DNA of 47,595 bases from NCBI RefSeq assembly GCF_000513095.1, contig NZ_BAUT01000029.1, positions 1 through 47,595 of the forward strand, in the 5' to 3' direction. Of the stretch, positions 33,064-41,736 are shown one piece after another. Below the pieces are notes generated by a model. That model did no database searches, had not been told where the DNA came from, and saw nothing but the letters and a program-made list of their open reading frames with translations. The stretch comes from Halalkalibacter wakoensis JCM 9140. GTDB lineage: Bacteria > Bacillota > Bacilli > Bacillales > Bacillaceae_D. Both the position numbers and the translations under genes were made by a program. The first letter of the stretch is position 1. Each line of letters starts with the position of its first letter.

Positions 33064-33115
33064 ATTTATCACCACATCTGTACCCTATCTTTTTCCCAAC
33101 GTATTATTCAAGTAT

Positions 33116-33175
33116 TCCGTTACTTCAACAAGAAAAAGGCGATAACCCTTATTCAGCTATCCCCTTTAGTGTAAG
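33116..33175. repeat. Core-hairpin-core repeat
   Basis: TTCCGTTACTTCAACAAG, GGCGATAA..AGCTATC, CCCCTTTAGTGTAAGAG. Near-identical to 24035 and 35903. Confidence 0.8.
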
Positions 33176-33227
33176 AGCGACATAGGATTAAAATAAGATT
33201 GTTACTTTATCAGCAACAACCTTTACA

Positions 33228-33582
33228 TTATTTCCTTATACGCTTTCTTTTTGTTCTTGAAGGTAATATGTTAATAACATCAACGTATCCATCATTTTCA
33301 TGTACTGCATAGTAAATTACATAGTTCAACATTTTATGTCTACTTTTACCGTATATTAATCTTCTTAACCCTTTAAAAACTTCCACTTTCAACTGCTTGA
33401 CCAATGAAAGGGTTACTGGAAAGCTTATCATCAATATAATCAATTATTTCGTCTTCTTTTGCGTACCACCAGTTTAAGGTTTCTTCTCCTTGATCAGAAA
33501 AGAAATGTTGAATTTTATCTAAACACAATTCAAACTCCTCTGTAAAAAGAACAGCATAAGGCTTATTATTTTCTCTTTTCAT
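33228..33582 (-). pseudogene. ParE/RelE-type toxin, frameshifted
   Basis: The first frame (ATG 33582) gives KRENNKPYAVLFTEEFELCL to FIGQAVESGSF and stops. The second resumes FKGLRRLIYGKSRHKMLNYV and ends NILPSRTKRKRIRK at 33228. Removing one base from the five-base run at 33375-33379 joins them (ESGSFKGLRRLIYG) into about 117 residues. The late strand pattern IYGKSRHKMLNYVIYYAVHE..VDVINILPSR is that of ParE toxins. The start overlaps the antitoxin gene by 17 bases. Confidence 0.75.
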
Positions 33583-33838
33583 TGCGCTTAGATTTCAGCT
33601 CTCTTCCAACATACCTTCTCATATCTGGATTATCTATATACCTAGTCAATGAAGCTTTAAGTTCAGGATATTCTTCAATTTCTTGTGCTAAATCAGAATC
33701 CAAAGCATGATCTATTCTTTCTGATTCACCTTCTACTTCAACAGAAACTAATTTACCATTCAAAACAAAGACTCCTGACTCTCTTCCATTTAGAGCACTA
33801 AATAATTCTTGTTTTGCCTGTCCACTCATTGAATTCAT
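33566..33838 (-). CDS. Antitoxin of the second ParE-type module
   Basis: 90 residues, ATG 33838 after GAGGTGAT. NSMSGQAKQELFSALNGRES, then a helical middle (IDHALDSDLAQEIEEYPELK) and the basic C terminus DMRRYVGRELKSKRNEKRK. It precedes and overlaps a ParE-type toxin, as antitoxins usually do. A fragment of the same sequence survives at 23097-23168. Confidence 0.75.
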   Translation of the reverse strand: MNSMSGQAKQELFSALNGRESGVFVLNGKLVSVEVEGESERIDHALDSDLAQEIEEYPELKASLTRYIDNPDMRRYVGRELKSKRNEKRK

Positions 33839-33949
33839 TTAGATATCACCTCAGTTCAATTATATCAAATGTCTCTATAAGAATTCTATTCAAAATTAGA
33901 TACACTTTAAGCTCATTAGCCATAAGTCACAAGTCCTTATTCAAAATAA

Positions 33950-33968
33950 GCCCCCGTTAGTTTAAGTG
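33950..33968. repeat. Repeat core
   Basis: GCCCCCGTTAGTTTAAGTG, just upstream of the terminator of the RelBE pair. Confidence 0.65.
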
Positions 33969-34000
33969 TACTAATTCACAATTTATAGCCAAACAGACAA

Positions 34001-34031
34001 AAAAAGACCATAAACGTAAAATGGTCTTTTT
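34001..34031 (-). terminator. Bidirectional intrinsic terminator
   Basis: AAAAAGACCAT and ATGGTCTTTTT are perfectly complementary over a 9-base loop. It ends the relBE-like operon on the minus strand. Confidence 0.9.
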
Positions 34032-34296
34032 AAGATTTATAAACATCACCGCGGTTATCGATGGTTAAAATGTAAACCATTTTTTCATCATGATTAACCT
34101 CGAATATGATTCTAAAGCTACCGACTCTTAGTCTTAACTGCTTAGTTCTAACCTTTAATGGTTTAATATCCCCAATTGGTGGATGGATTGTTAAACCCTT
34201 TATCGCATTAGTAATCCTAATTTGTATTGCTTTTTCTTGCTTTTTCAAAAATTTTATTGACTCACGACTCAGTGTCACTTGGTAAGTTAAGCTCAT
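34030..34296 (-). CDS. RelE-family toxin
   Basis: 88 residues. TYQVTLSRESIKFLKKQEKAI, GDIKPLKVRTKQLRLRVGSFRIIFEVNHDEKMVYILTIDNRGDVYK is a complete RelE fold with the basic residues that cleave ribosome-bound mRNA (Arg in LRLRVGSFRIIF, Arg in NRGDVYK). The start overlaps the antitoxin gene by 35 bases. This pair is one of the two intact toxin-antitoxin systems in the window. Confidence 0.9.
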   Translation of the reverse strand: MSLTYQVTLSRESIKFLKKQEKAIQIRITNAIKGLTIHPPIGDIKPLKVRTKQLRLRVGSFRIIFEVNHDEKMVYILTIDNRGDVYKS

Positions 34297-34516
34297 TCAT
34301 CGCATCCTCCCAAGATAAAAACTCCGAGTTATTCTTGAGTTGACGTTCTTCTTCTTTACTTAAAGGGGTATCATCTGGTTCCAATTTACTAATTTGATCC
34401 CAGTTTGGTCGAGTATGACTAACAGTTAAATATTTTAGATAATCATATGCAGACTTTTTTGCTTCTTCTGGAAGCTTTGAAACCAAGTCATATAACTTGT
34501 CGTTGCTAATTGCCAT
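34262..34516 (-). CDS. RelB-like antitoxin
   Basis: 84 residues, ATG 34516 after AAGGAGGGG. N-terminal DUF2281-type helices (ISNDKLYDLVSKLPEEAKKSAYDYLKYL) would dimerise and bind DNA. The C terminus (FLSWEDAMNELNLP) wraps the toxin. It probably represses its own promoter. Confidence 0.85.
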   Translation of the reverse strand: MAISNDKLYDLVSKLPEEAKKSAYDYLKYLTVSHTRPNWDQISKLEPDDTPLSKEEERQLKNNSEFLSWEDAMNELNLPSDTES

Positions 34517-34606
34517 TGCTAACCCCTCCTTACTGAGTTAAACCCTGTCTTAATTATAGCATATAACAATTTATAAAATGCTAATCCTTTGTTAAAGATA
34601 TGCACA

Positions 34607-34744
34607 CCCCATTAAAGTTCCTCAATTAATAAAACAAATTAGCAAAACATAAACCTTAAAGCAAATATCATTGTTCTGCGGAAAATTTAGATATAAAAAT
34701 TCCCCCAAACTAATCAGTCTGAGGTACCTAAAACAAACTTCAAT
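34607..34744. repeat. Long direct repeat, copy 2 (interrupted by MITE)
   Basis: Matches 28341-28485 until TTCAAT, where the element at 34744 begins. A TTCAATATT resembling the continuation of copy 1 occurs just past the other end of that element (about 35126), consistent with insertion into the repeat. Confidence 0.8.
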
Positions 34745-35121
34745 GGGTCATGGGGACAGGTTCCTTGACCCATTTTTTATGTATAAGATAAGTATATAAA
34801 TTCGTTATTAGTCAAAATAAGGTGAATAACCTTCTGTTTTATACAAATTATTCACCTTTTTAACACACAGGTACTGAAACTAAGCGGACACCAGTTCCGC
34901 TATTTCCTCAAAAACGAGCATATTGAAGCGTTTGGCGGACACAGGATCCGCTATTTGTCCAAAATCCCCATCCTGATACCCCTCAAACACGAAATAGCGG
35001 AACCTCAGTCCGCAAGTACCGTAAAATCACTGTTTTTGTCACAGATAACGGAACGTGAGTCCGCTTGAGCCGCTGACCTGCCCTACCAAAAGTGGGTCAC
35101 GGAACCTGTCCCCGTGACCCA
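34744..35121. mobile_element. 378-bp MITE-like element
   Basis: Ends are 29-base inverted repeats (34744-34772 and 35093-35121) that differ at two positions. Each contains GGGTCA(C/T)GGGGACAGGTT, the end of the IS1182-like element at 726-743. There is no coding capacity. Inside lie a hairpin AAGGTGAATAA..TTATTCACCTT and four 22-base palindromic units. Probably a non-autonomous element moved by an IS1182-type transposase. Confidence 0.85.
34884..35064. repeat. Four palindromic GCGGAC..GTCCGC-type units inside the MITE
   Basis: GCGGACACCAGTTCCGCTAT at 34884 and GCGGACACAGGATCCGCTAT at 34935 are direct copies. AAATAGCGGAACCTCAGTCC at 34992 and ATAACGGAACGTGAGTCCGC at 35045 are inverted copies. 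The symmetry lets the whole interior fold back on itself. Confidence 0.8.
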
Positions 35122-35170
35122 CCGTTTCAATATTCCACCTCCATATATTCTGCAAAACTTATTGCACTAA

Positions 35171-35235
35171 ACTGCCCGTTAGCGGAAAAAGGCGGCAATG
35201 CTTTAGAAAAAGCATCACTCCCGCTTGTTTAATAA
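35171..35235. repeat. Core-hairpin-core repeat
   Basis: TGCCCGTTAGCGGAAAAAGG, hairpin AATGCTTT..AAAGCAT (35197-35214), CTCCCGCTTGTTTAATA. Confidence 0.8.
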
Positions 35236-35249
35236 CACTCTTCTGAATA

Positions 35250-35532
35250 TCATTTTATGTCGATAATACTTACATATTGAGCTTTATTCCCTTGGCTTTT
35301 TAAATTTACTTCTATAAAGTATTGTCCTGACTCATCAGGCAAAACAATTTTCCATTGAAGCTGTTTTCCAATTAACGTTAGCTAACTCTAACGTGGATTC
35401 ATTATATCCGATACTATCGGTAGTAAAACTTGCAATCGGTATGCCTGCATCATAATTTTCAGCGAAACCACTACAACCTGACATAATTAATAATACAACA
35501 AGAGTGCCCCAAAACCATCTTAATTTCCCCAT
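35250..35532 (-). pseudogene. Small lipoprotein, frameshifted
   Basis: ATG 35532 follows GGGGG. The signal peptide ends in a lipobox (IMSGC), then SGFAENYDAGIPIASFTTDS and ESTLELANVN. The frame then fails. The other frame continues GKQLQWKIVLPDESGQYFIE to YVSIIDIK, stop 35250. Removing one base near 35370-35373 restores about 93 residues. Likely a secreted beta-rich lipoprotein of unknown function. Confidence 0.7.
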
Positions 35533-35577
35533 AAATACCCCCTTCTCTCTCTTTCTATCATTCAACTTTCATTTGCT

Positions 35578-35598
35578 TCCTGCTCCGTTAGTACAGAA
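35578..35598. repeat. Repeat core
   Basis: CCTGCTCCGTTAGTACAGAA between two small genes, followed by TCTTATTGAAGACTCGCTCAC, a weak second arm. Confidence 0.55.
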
Positions 35599-35646
35599 AG
35601 CCACTGCTCTTATTGAAGACTCGCTCACTTAATTCTTTAATAAGAA

Positions 35647-35835
35647 TTAAAACCTTATGTTAAAAAAAGATAAACTTTGCCAAATGGCAAGACCTAAAAA
35701 GAAAACGATTATTATGAATGAGAACCAAGAGTAATTATTCTTTTTGTCTCTTAATATTTTGTAAATAAAGAATATCAAAACGCATATCAACATTGCCATT
35801 CCCGCTATTGCCAGCAGCACATAAAGTACAAACAT
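35647..35835 (-). CDS. Small two-helix membrane protein
   Basis: 62 residues. ATG 35835 is seven bases after AGGAG; earlier ATGs lie before that site. FVLYVLLAIAGMAMLICVLI, a basic loop KILRDKKNNYSW and a second helix FIIIVFFLGLAIW. No family recognised. Confidence 0.65.
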   Translation of the reverse strand: MFVLYVLLAIAGMAMLICVLIFFIYKILRDKKNNYSWFSFIIIVFFLGLAIWQSLSFFNIRF

Positions 35836-35902
35836 ATTAAATCTCCTCATGCCTTGCAATGATACTACCTAAAAACATTACACTTTTTCTTGAAGAAACC
35901 TG

Positions 35903-35968
35903 CTTCGTTACTTCAACAAGAGAAGGCGATAACCTTTATTCAGCTATCGCATCCCGTTAGTTCAATAT
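35903..35968. repeat. Best-formed core-hairpin-core repeat
   Basis: CTTCGTTACTTCAACAAG, hairpin GGCGATA..TATCGC (35925-35950), CCCGTTAGTTCAATATTG. This copy defines the consensus: both cores and the hairpin are complete. Confidence 0.9.
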
Positions 35969-35975
35969 TGAAAGC

Positions 35976-36107
35976 TTAATTTCCACTTATTTTATCTTCT
36001 AAATCTTTTACTCTCTTTTCCAGTTTCTTAACTTTCTCCTCTGAAAATAAGGCAAAAGAGAACGCACCTGCCGCTATTGAAAAAGCAAAGATTTCCAAAA
36101 CCCCCAA
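35976..36107 (-). CDS. 43-residue membrane-anchored coiled-coil peptide
   Basis: TTG 36107, eight bases after AAGGAGG. MGVLEIFAFSIAAGAFSFAL forms a membrane helix and EEKVKKLEKRVKDLEDKISG a heptad coiled coil. It ends 8-10 bases before the repeat core. Confidence 0.7.
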   Translation of the reverse strand: MGVLEIFAFSIAAGAFSFALFSEEKVKKLEKRVKDLEDKISGN

Positions 36108-36142
36108 AATTGAACCCTCCTTAACTCTTTAAACTCTTCTGC

Positions 36143-36238
36143 CCTTTAGTTTAACACCAATTTCCAATAAGTGGGTATAAAAAACGAGCCATTTTTACAG
36201 CCCGTAATTTTACTAACGCTCCCCGTTTGTTGAATAAG
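36143..36238 (-). repeat. Type B repeat: tail, terminator and core
   Basis: GTTTAACACCAATTTCC, six A, hairpin CGAGCC..GCCCG, then CTCCCCGTTTGTTGAATAAG. On the minus strand it is a terminator just after the broken membrane gene at 36246. Confidence 0.75.
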
Positions 36239-36245
36239 CTATTCT

Positions 36246-36552
36246 TTAGGTCAATATGTTTATAACTTTTCTAGTGATAAGAATAACGTGAAGGAATATT
36301 AACGCAGCAATGACACCGACTAGTAACAGATACAATGCATCTAGACCAAATCCCTCATTGAAAATGACGATATACAGAAACACATTGACAACAACCCCAC
36401 CCGCAGAATAAAAAATGAGAGATAGAAAGTATTTTGATAATGCATTTTAAAATCAAATTTCTCTAATATGTGATCTGCCAACAACGAAAATATGACTCCA
36501 CCTACAAAAAAACAAAAAGTGAAAACATTAAGTATGCACTAATATATTCCAT
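36246..36552 (-). pseudogene. Four-helix membrane protein with two frameshifts
   Basis: ATG 36552 starts MEYISAYLMFSLFVF. The next frame gives GGVIFSLLADHILEKFDFKM and YQNTFYLSFF. The third gives YSAGGVVVNVFLYIVIFNEG to LITRKVINILT, stop 36246. Adding one base to each of the A runs at 36506-36512 and 36410-36415 restores a single frame of 102 residues. Family uncertain; short Bacillus UPF0715 proteins have a similar plan. Confidence 0.6.
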
Positions 36553-36600
36553 TATATTGGTTAGAATTGATAACCCTAATGAAAACAAAATCGATGCTAT

Positions 36601-36786
36601 TCAAGCCGTGATGTTTATTGGTCTATGTCATTAAAATCCCTAGCATTGTGAATGATTCGCACCACTTCTATTGAATCATAGTATGGGAAAGCAGCTGTCT
36701 GTCGTTTCAATAAAATCAATGATACTTTTTGCGAACATTACCTAAATCTTTAACAGCAGATTGTGCCCACCTTACTTCAGCCTTTT
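36601..36786 (-). pseudogene. Decayed ParE-type toxin, copy 2
   Basis: Alignable with 23226-23518 but with internal deletions (the middle of the gene and most of the N-terminal helix are gone) and ATG changed to AAG. The surviving start AEVRWAQSAVKDL shows the original N-terminal frame. Confidence 0.75.
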
Positions 36787-36954
36787 CCCTAATTTCTCCT
36801 TAACTTCATCATGAGAAACAACTTTTCCCGCGTTTAATTCTCTAATTCCTTTTTCAATTTTTGATCTTACATATAGCTCTCTCATAATATCTTCAAGGGT
36901 TGCATTCTCCGGTAAATCCTTTATTAACTTAATTACTTCTTCTTTTGTAGTCAT
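36772..36954 (-). CDS. Antitoxin of ParE-type module, copy 2
   Basis: 60 residues, differing from the product of 23506-23688 at only a few positions (MTTKEEVI for MSTKEEVI; KRLK for KWLN at the end). The toxin beside it is destroyed, so this is a solitary antitoxin that could still neutralise the product of copy 1. Confidence 0.8.
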   Translation of the reverse strand: MTTKEEVIKLIKDLPENATLEDIMRELYVRSKIEKGIRELNAGKVVSHDEVKEKLGKRLK

Positions 36955-37049
36955 GTAAGCATACCTGCCTTACCAAGATTGTAAATCAAATTTTCGCTTG
37001 TAACATTATCTTATCACTCAAAAATCAGAAATTGTTTATTCAACAATAG

Positions 37050-37067
37050 CTCCCCGTTAGTTCAAGA
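37050..37067. repeat. Repeat core at boundary of duplicated module
   Basis: TCCCCGTTAGTTCAAGAAG. Similarity to the first copy of the ParE-type module continues into this core. Confidence 0.75.
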
Positions 37068-37079
37068 AGCATTAAATTA

Positions 37080-37529
37080 TTAATTCAATTTATGACCAGT
37101 TATGAGTTCAAATAAGGTTTCTGATACTTTTTCAGGCAGTTTTATATACTTCGCTTCCCCTTCTATTACTATTTCAAGCCTATCTCCATTAGGTGTAACC
37201 CAGACTGCGTAATTGGATGGGGTAATTCTAAATCGGTATTCAGGTGGTGTAGCCATAGATACAAATACATTTTCCTCCCAATTTGCATTTTCTAAAACTT
37301 CTTCAACTTTTTTCATTTCAAACGAATTTTCTAACACTTTAACAGTTTTGTACCCATCATCTGTGCGTTCTTCAACTGTTATCAACATATCATGCGTTAT
37401 TGTAGGGTCTTGAACAGTCTCTTTTATTTCTACCAGTTGGTCATTTTCTATATCGGAAGCACTACAACCAACTAAAGTAATAAATCCTATTAACAAAGGT
37501 ATAGCGAAAGAATTTTTTCCTTTTATCAT
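37080..37529 (-). CDS. Lipoprotein of unknown function
   Basis: 149 residues, ATG 37529 after GGAGG. Signal peptide with lipobox LVGC (Cys about 22), then an acidic linker and a beta-rich domain (MLITVEERTDDGYKTVKVLE, YRFRITPSNYAVWVTPNGDRLEIVIEGEAKYIKLP). Resembles small Bacillus lipoproteins of unknown role. It ends KLN-stop shortly before a repeat core. Confidence 0.75.
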   Translation of the reverse strand: MIKGKNSFAIPLLIGFITLVGCSASDIENDQLVEIKETVQDPTITHDMLITVEERTDDGYKTVKVLENSFEMKKVEEVLENANWEENVFVSMATPPEYRFRITPSNYAVWVTPNGDRLEIVIEGEAKYIKLPEKVSETLFELITGHKLN

Positions 37530-37631
37530 AATGTATGCCTCCTTATAAATAAGACGCTAATTTATATAAAAAGTTCCATTTATCTCTTTTTCAATTATCC
37601 TACTCCATTACTTGAAGAACCATCGTCTTGA

Positions 37632-37705
37632 TTTTAACATTCATTTCCTTTTTCATGTTCAAAAAAATGCGTTCCTGCTTTATTGCAGAAACGCCTCCGT
37701 TAGTC
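37632..37705 (-). repeat. Type B repeat: tail, terminator and core
   Basis: TTTAACATTCATTTCCTTTTTC, seven A, hairpin ATGCGTTCCTGC..GCAGAAACGC, then CTCCGTTAGTC. It is the transcription terminator of the P450 gene and the last element of the repeat-rich run. Confidence 0.85.
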
Positions 37706-37751
37706 AGAGTGTTAATAGATAGCACTCGTATTTTATATGCCTACTATAGCT

Positions 37752-40700
37752 TTAGTTCTTCGCCCATACATCTTTTGCATATCGACCTTCTGCTTCCATT
37801 TCTCTTAGCCATTCGGTTGCTTGTTCCACGCTTTTATGATTAGCTCGTGCAAAAGCTGCTATTATTTCTTCTTCGACTTGAGGGGCCATTTCACTTCCAT
37901 CACCGCATATATATAACCTACCGCCTTGGTCCAAGAGTTCCAAAATGGTTTTCTGGTCTTTTTTTACGAGGTGTTGGACATAACATAATGGTTGACCTTC
38001 TTTTCGAGAAAATGCGGTATTTAAGATTACTATTTTTTCTTTTGCATACATTTCTAGTTCATCTCGATACAAGTAATCTAACTCATTTCTACAACCAAAA
38101 TAAAGATACGCCTCTCCAAGCGATTCCCCTCTATTTTTCAATTCCTTGCGCGCTTGTAGAAACCCTCGGAATGGAGCAATTCCAGTTCCAGCACAAATCA
38201 TGACGATTGGTTTCGATGCTTCTTCTGGAAGTTGGAAAGAAGGCTGAGATTGAATAAAGACTTTTACTTTAGCCTTCTCTTTCAAGCTAGCAAGATAATT
38301 AGATGCTACACCCTTAAACATCCCCCTACCACTCCTAGCAGGTTCATTGATGACGGCTACCGTTATACTCAAACTAGTTGAGTTGACTTTTGGAGAACTA
38401 GAAATCGAGTAATATCTCGGTTTTAATGGCTGTAAAAGTTCAATAAATGAATGGAACGGTATCTCGCATGCTTCATATTTTTCAAGTAAATCCAAGAATG
38501 AAACCTTTTTCTGCATAATATCTTTGGGATAGGTCTCTTCTTCAAGCATGGATAAAAGCTCTTTCTGATGCGGTGGACAAACTGTCCAATTGCTCATTGT
38601 TCTGATTTGTGTTCGAGTTGCCACCTCTTGCAACTCTACACTATGTTTGAGAAGTTCTCTGATTCTGATGGGGTGGTCTAAAGGTAGGTGCGAGAGAGTG
38701 TGATTTTGGGATTTTAAAATGATTTGCTCTTCCCCGCTGTATCCAAATTTCCTTAGAACCCTGTCTATTGTTTCATCACTATTTTCAGGGAGTATGCCTA
38801 TATGGTCGCCTTCTTCGTACGATAGACCATCCGATAATTCTAACTCAATATGTCTAGTACTTCGGGCACTTCCAGTCATTTGTAGTTCGCGATTACTTAA
38901 CACGTGAGCCTCTGTAACATTGTATTTGTGAGACAACGGCATAATGGTTTGATTGTCTATATACTCAATACTCAAATTAGAATCTTGCTTTTGGATCTCT
39001 TTCTTTTCAAGACCAAATGTTTCGAGCAGATGGTCCCAAAAGTTCTTTTCCCAATCGTCAATAACCTGTTCGTAATCCGCTCCAACATCTACTTCCCCAC
39101 GTTTTAATAGCCTTGATGCCCCTTTTAACTCCATGGATTCATCTATTAATTTTGGTATTCCCTGATAGGTGTTAGACCAATTCTTATCACCACACCCTAG
39201 AACAGCGAACCTTACATCTTTTAAATCTGTAACATTTTTTTGTTCTTTCAACCATTCTACAAACTGAGCGGCATTGTGCGGTGGTTTCCCATTGTATGTG
39301 GATGTAACGATTAGGACAACTCCTTTTTTAGGGAGCTTATTAACCATGTCATCTAAGGGCTTGACTTCACAAAGAAAGCCATAATCCTTGGCCGTATTAG
39401 CAACATTTCTTGCCGTTTTTTCTGCCATTCCTAATCTAGAACCATATAAGATTAAAAGTGGTATGTCTTCTGCCCCTTCAACGATACTTTGAGATTCTTT
39501 TTTTTCGCTCTTACCGTAATCCGTTGGCGTAATAGGACTATCCATAACAGGAGGGTTGGAACGACTTTTTACTCGTATATGAAAATTCCCTGGTTTTAAT
39601 GTTAACGTCTGTTGTACATCCAACTGATAATGATCATAATCGTCTAGCTCAAATTTCTTTAAAATCATGCCTAGTACAAGTGTAGCCTCATAAAGAGCGA
39701 ACTGCATTCCTATACAAGCTCTTTCTCCATTTCCAAACGGCTTATACGCATGGTAAGGAATTTTCGAAGGATCTGCAAACCTTTCCGGACGAAAGGTCTC
39801 AGCATCTTCTCCCCAAGCTTTCTTATCACGATGGAGCTCTGGCAATAAAACACTAAGTGTTTCTCCTTTATCTATCTGATATTTTCCATCGCCAATGACC
39901 GTGCTTTCTTTAGCATATAAATCAAATCCTGGTGCTGTTGGCCAAAGCCTTAAAGATTCATCTAAAATATTTCTAACATATTTCAACTGAAGCACTTGTT
40001 CATATGTGGGTGTCTCACTTGTAAACACACGGTCCACTTCTGCATAAGCTTTTTGCAACACTTCTGGATTTTTCAATAAAAAATAGAGAGCGAATGAAAG
40101 CAGCCCGCTTGTTGTTTCATGCCCTGCAATTAGGAACGTAATGCTTTGAAACCTGATATTTTCATCAGACAAGCTCTCCCCTGTTTCCGGGTCTTTAGAA
40201 TGTAGCATATGTGCAAGAAGATCAGGTTTTTCAGGGTCAGGACTTGATTTTCTTTCTGCAATGATTCTATCTACAAGCGCAAACATCGTTTCAATGTCTT
40301 GATTAAATTGCTTTTTAGCGCCAATCATAAGGAAATTTTGAATTCCAAGACGTGAAGTTTTCATCATGGCCTCATTTAAAGCACGGACCATACTAATGAT
40401 AAAAGGATCATGGCTTTCACGGTAAAAGCTGTTGAAACGGTAACCAAAACCACATAACCCTATTGTATCAAGAGTTAGTCGTGTCATATCTTCTGGAACA
40501 TCAATGCTCTCGTTCGGATTTAATCGATCCCACTTTTGCACCAGTTGCTCCGCAATATCCAACATCATATTGTGGTAACCTTTTAAAGCTTGCTTTCCAA
40601 ACGTGGGCAATAAAATATTATGCGCTTTACGCCAATTCGGTTCTGTTGTCCTACTTGTAAACAGACCGTCGCCAGTAAGCGGCCTTAAACTTTGGAGTTC

Positions 40701-40928
40701 TCCATGAATCTGCTTATCGAATTTGTTTGTATCACAAACTTCAGCTACTAATTCGTGCCCCCACACCATTAAACTTTTATATCCAGGTAATGATATTCGA
40801 AAAATCGGACCACACTCTTGTGCCAACTTTCCAAGTGAAATGGACGGTTTCTTTGTATCAATCAAAGGTAGATTCCCTAAAGGGCCATACGTCTTTGGTT
40901 GCGGGATCGTTGTTTTACTTTGGTTCAT
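37752..40928 (-). CDS. CYP102A-type self-sufficient cytochrome P450 (BM3-like)
   Basis: 1058 residues from ATG 40928, eight bases after GGGAG. The P450 part (1-470) has AGHETTSG in the I helix and the heme loop [18 protein letters not shown] with the Cys ligand. The FMN domain (about 490-640) has [15 protein letters not shown]. The FAD/NADPH reductase part has [37 protein letters not shown] and a C-terminal [11 protein letters not shown]. Size and order equal CYP102A1-A3, soluble fatty acid hydroxylases that use NADPH and need no partner. Divergent from a TetR gene as expected for fatty-acid control. Confidence 0.96.
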   Translation of the reverse strand: MNQSKTTIPQPKTYGPLGNLPLIDTKKPSISLGKLAQECGPIFRISLPGYKSLMVWGHELVAEVCDTNKFDKQIHGELQSLRPLTGDGLFTSRTTEPNWRKAHNILLPTFGKQALKGYHNMMLDIAEQLVQKWDRLNPNESIDVPEDMTRLTLDTIGLCGFGYRFNSFYRESHDPFIISMVRALNEAMMKTSRLGIQNFLMIGAKKQFNQDIETMFALVDRIIAERKSSPDPEKPDLLAHMLHSKDPETGESLSDENIRFQSITFLIAGHETTSGLLSFALYFLLKNPEVLQKAYAEVDRVFTSETPTYEQVLQLKYVRNILDESLRLWPTAPGFDLYAKESTVIGDGKYQIDKGETLSVLLPELHRDKKAWGEDAETFRPERFADPSKIPYHAYKPFGNGERACIGMQFALYEATLVLGMILKKFELDDYDHYQLDVQQTLTLKPGNFHIRVKSRSNPPVMDSPITPTDYGKSEKKESQSIVEGAEDIPLLILYGSRLGMAEKTARNVANTAKDYGFLCEVKPLDDMVNKLPKKGVVLIVTSTYNGKPPHNAAQFVEWLKEQKNVTDLKDVRFAVLGCGDKNWSNTYQGIPKLIDESMELKGASRLLKRGEVDVGADYEQVIDDWEKNFWDHLLETFGLEKKEIQKQDSNLSIEYIDNQTIMPLSHKYNVTEAHVLSNRELQMTGSARSTRHIELELSDGLSYEEGDHIGILPENSDETIDRVLRKFGYSGEEQIILKSQNHTLSHLPLDHPIRIRELLKHSVELQEVATRTQIRTMSNWTVCPPHQKELLSMLEEETYPKDIMQKKVSFLDLLEKYEACEIPFHSFIELLQPLKPRYYSISSSPKVNSTSLSITVAVINEPARSGRGMFKGVASNYLASLKEKAKVKVFIQSQPSFQLPEEASKPIVMICAGTGIAPFRGFLQARKELKNRGESLGEAYLYFGCRNELDYLYRDELEMYAKEKIVILNTAFSRKEGQPLCYVQHLVKKDQKTILELLDQGGRLYICGDGSEMAPQVEEEIIAAFARANHKSVEQATEWLREMEAEGRYAKDVWAKN

Positions 40929-41012
40929 TATTTTGGCTCCCATCTATTAATATCCTAAAAAGAAAAAGTTGAGTGAGATACTTTTATAAATCCTATGTAT
41001 CGTTTATAACAT

Positions 41013-41034
41013 TTATTCGGACGATCGGTCAATT
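41013..41034. promoter_or_regulatory. Candidate TetR-family operator
   Basis: The sequence around CGGACGATCGGTCAA is an imperfect inverted repeat centred on CGATCG. It lies between the divergent P450 and TetR genes, where Bm3R1/BscR-type repressors normally bind. Confidence 0.35.
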
Positions 41035-41142
41035 AATTTTTCTAGGTGCTTGAAAAAAACTCAAAGTCGTTTAAAATTATATCTAAATGATACTTGGCCA
41101 TATTCTTTTTAAAATACAATTTCTAAGTGAGTGGGATCGTTT

Positions 41143-41736
41143 ATGAGTAGACCAATTGGAATAAATAGTGAAGATACGAAAAAGTTAATTGAGGATAAAG
41201 CAATCAAATTGTTTGAAGTAAAAGGCTTCGTAGCGACCTCTATGTCGGATATCAAAACGGAAACACAATTAAGCAAAGGAACTATTTATTACCATTTTAA
41301 AAATAAGGAAGAGCTATATTTATTTTGTATAAAACAAGCATTAAATCGATTTGTTAATGAGTGGGAAGAACTGATGGTAAATGAAGAGGCGGCTACTGAT
41401 AAATTATACTTATGGGCACGTTTATGTAGTTTAGAGTTTCACAACCCTTTACTTAAATCCGTTTCAGAGTATATGGTAGCAACAAAGAAAGAAAAGTCTT
41501 TCGTCGTGGAACTATTTAAACCTGAATTCAATGTCGTATCGGAGATCATTAAAGAGGGAATTTACAAAGGTGAGTTTGATCCGGACTTACATGTCGAAGA
41601 GACAAGTATCATTCTATTAGCACTAATATCTGGATTATTCGATACAGCATTTCTAGCGTTCAACACACAAGAAGTTAAAGAAGCTCTATATAAAAAAGCA
41701 ATAGATACTGTGATCAACGGAATTAAAAAGATCTAA
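41143..41736 (+). CDS. TetR-family regulator (Bm3R1/BscR-like)
   Basis: 197 residues from ATG 41143. Helix-turn-helix: DKAIKLFEVKGFVATSMSDIKTETQLSKGTIYYHFKNKEELYL. The C-terminal ligand domain continues to the end (IILLALISGLFDTAFLAF). CYP102A genes of Bacillus are repressed by such neighbours (Bm3R1, BscR/FatR) and released by fatty acids. The role here is inferred from position. Confidence 0.9.
   Translation: MSRPIGINSEDTKKLIEDKAIKLFEVKGFVATSMSDIKTETQLSKGTIYYHFKNKEELYLFCIKQALNRFVNEWEELMVNEEAATDKLYLWARLCSLEFHNPLLKSVSEYMVATKKEKSFVVELFKPEFNVVSEIIKEGIYKGEFDPDLHVEETSIILLALISGLFDTAFLAFNTQEVKEALYKKAIDTVINGIKKI

Noticed and set aside
15306-37705. Classical integron attC sites or a CRISPR array
   Set aside because: The units lack paired RYYYAAC and GTTRRRY ends and no integrase gene is present. 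Spacing is irregular and gene-length, with no short unique spacers, so CRISPR is excluded.
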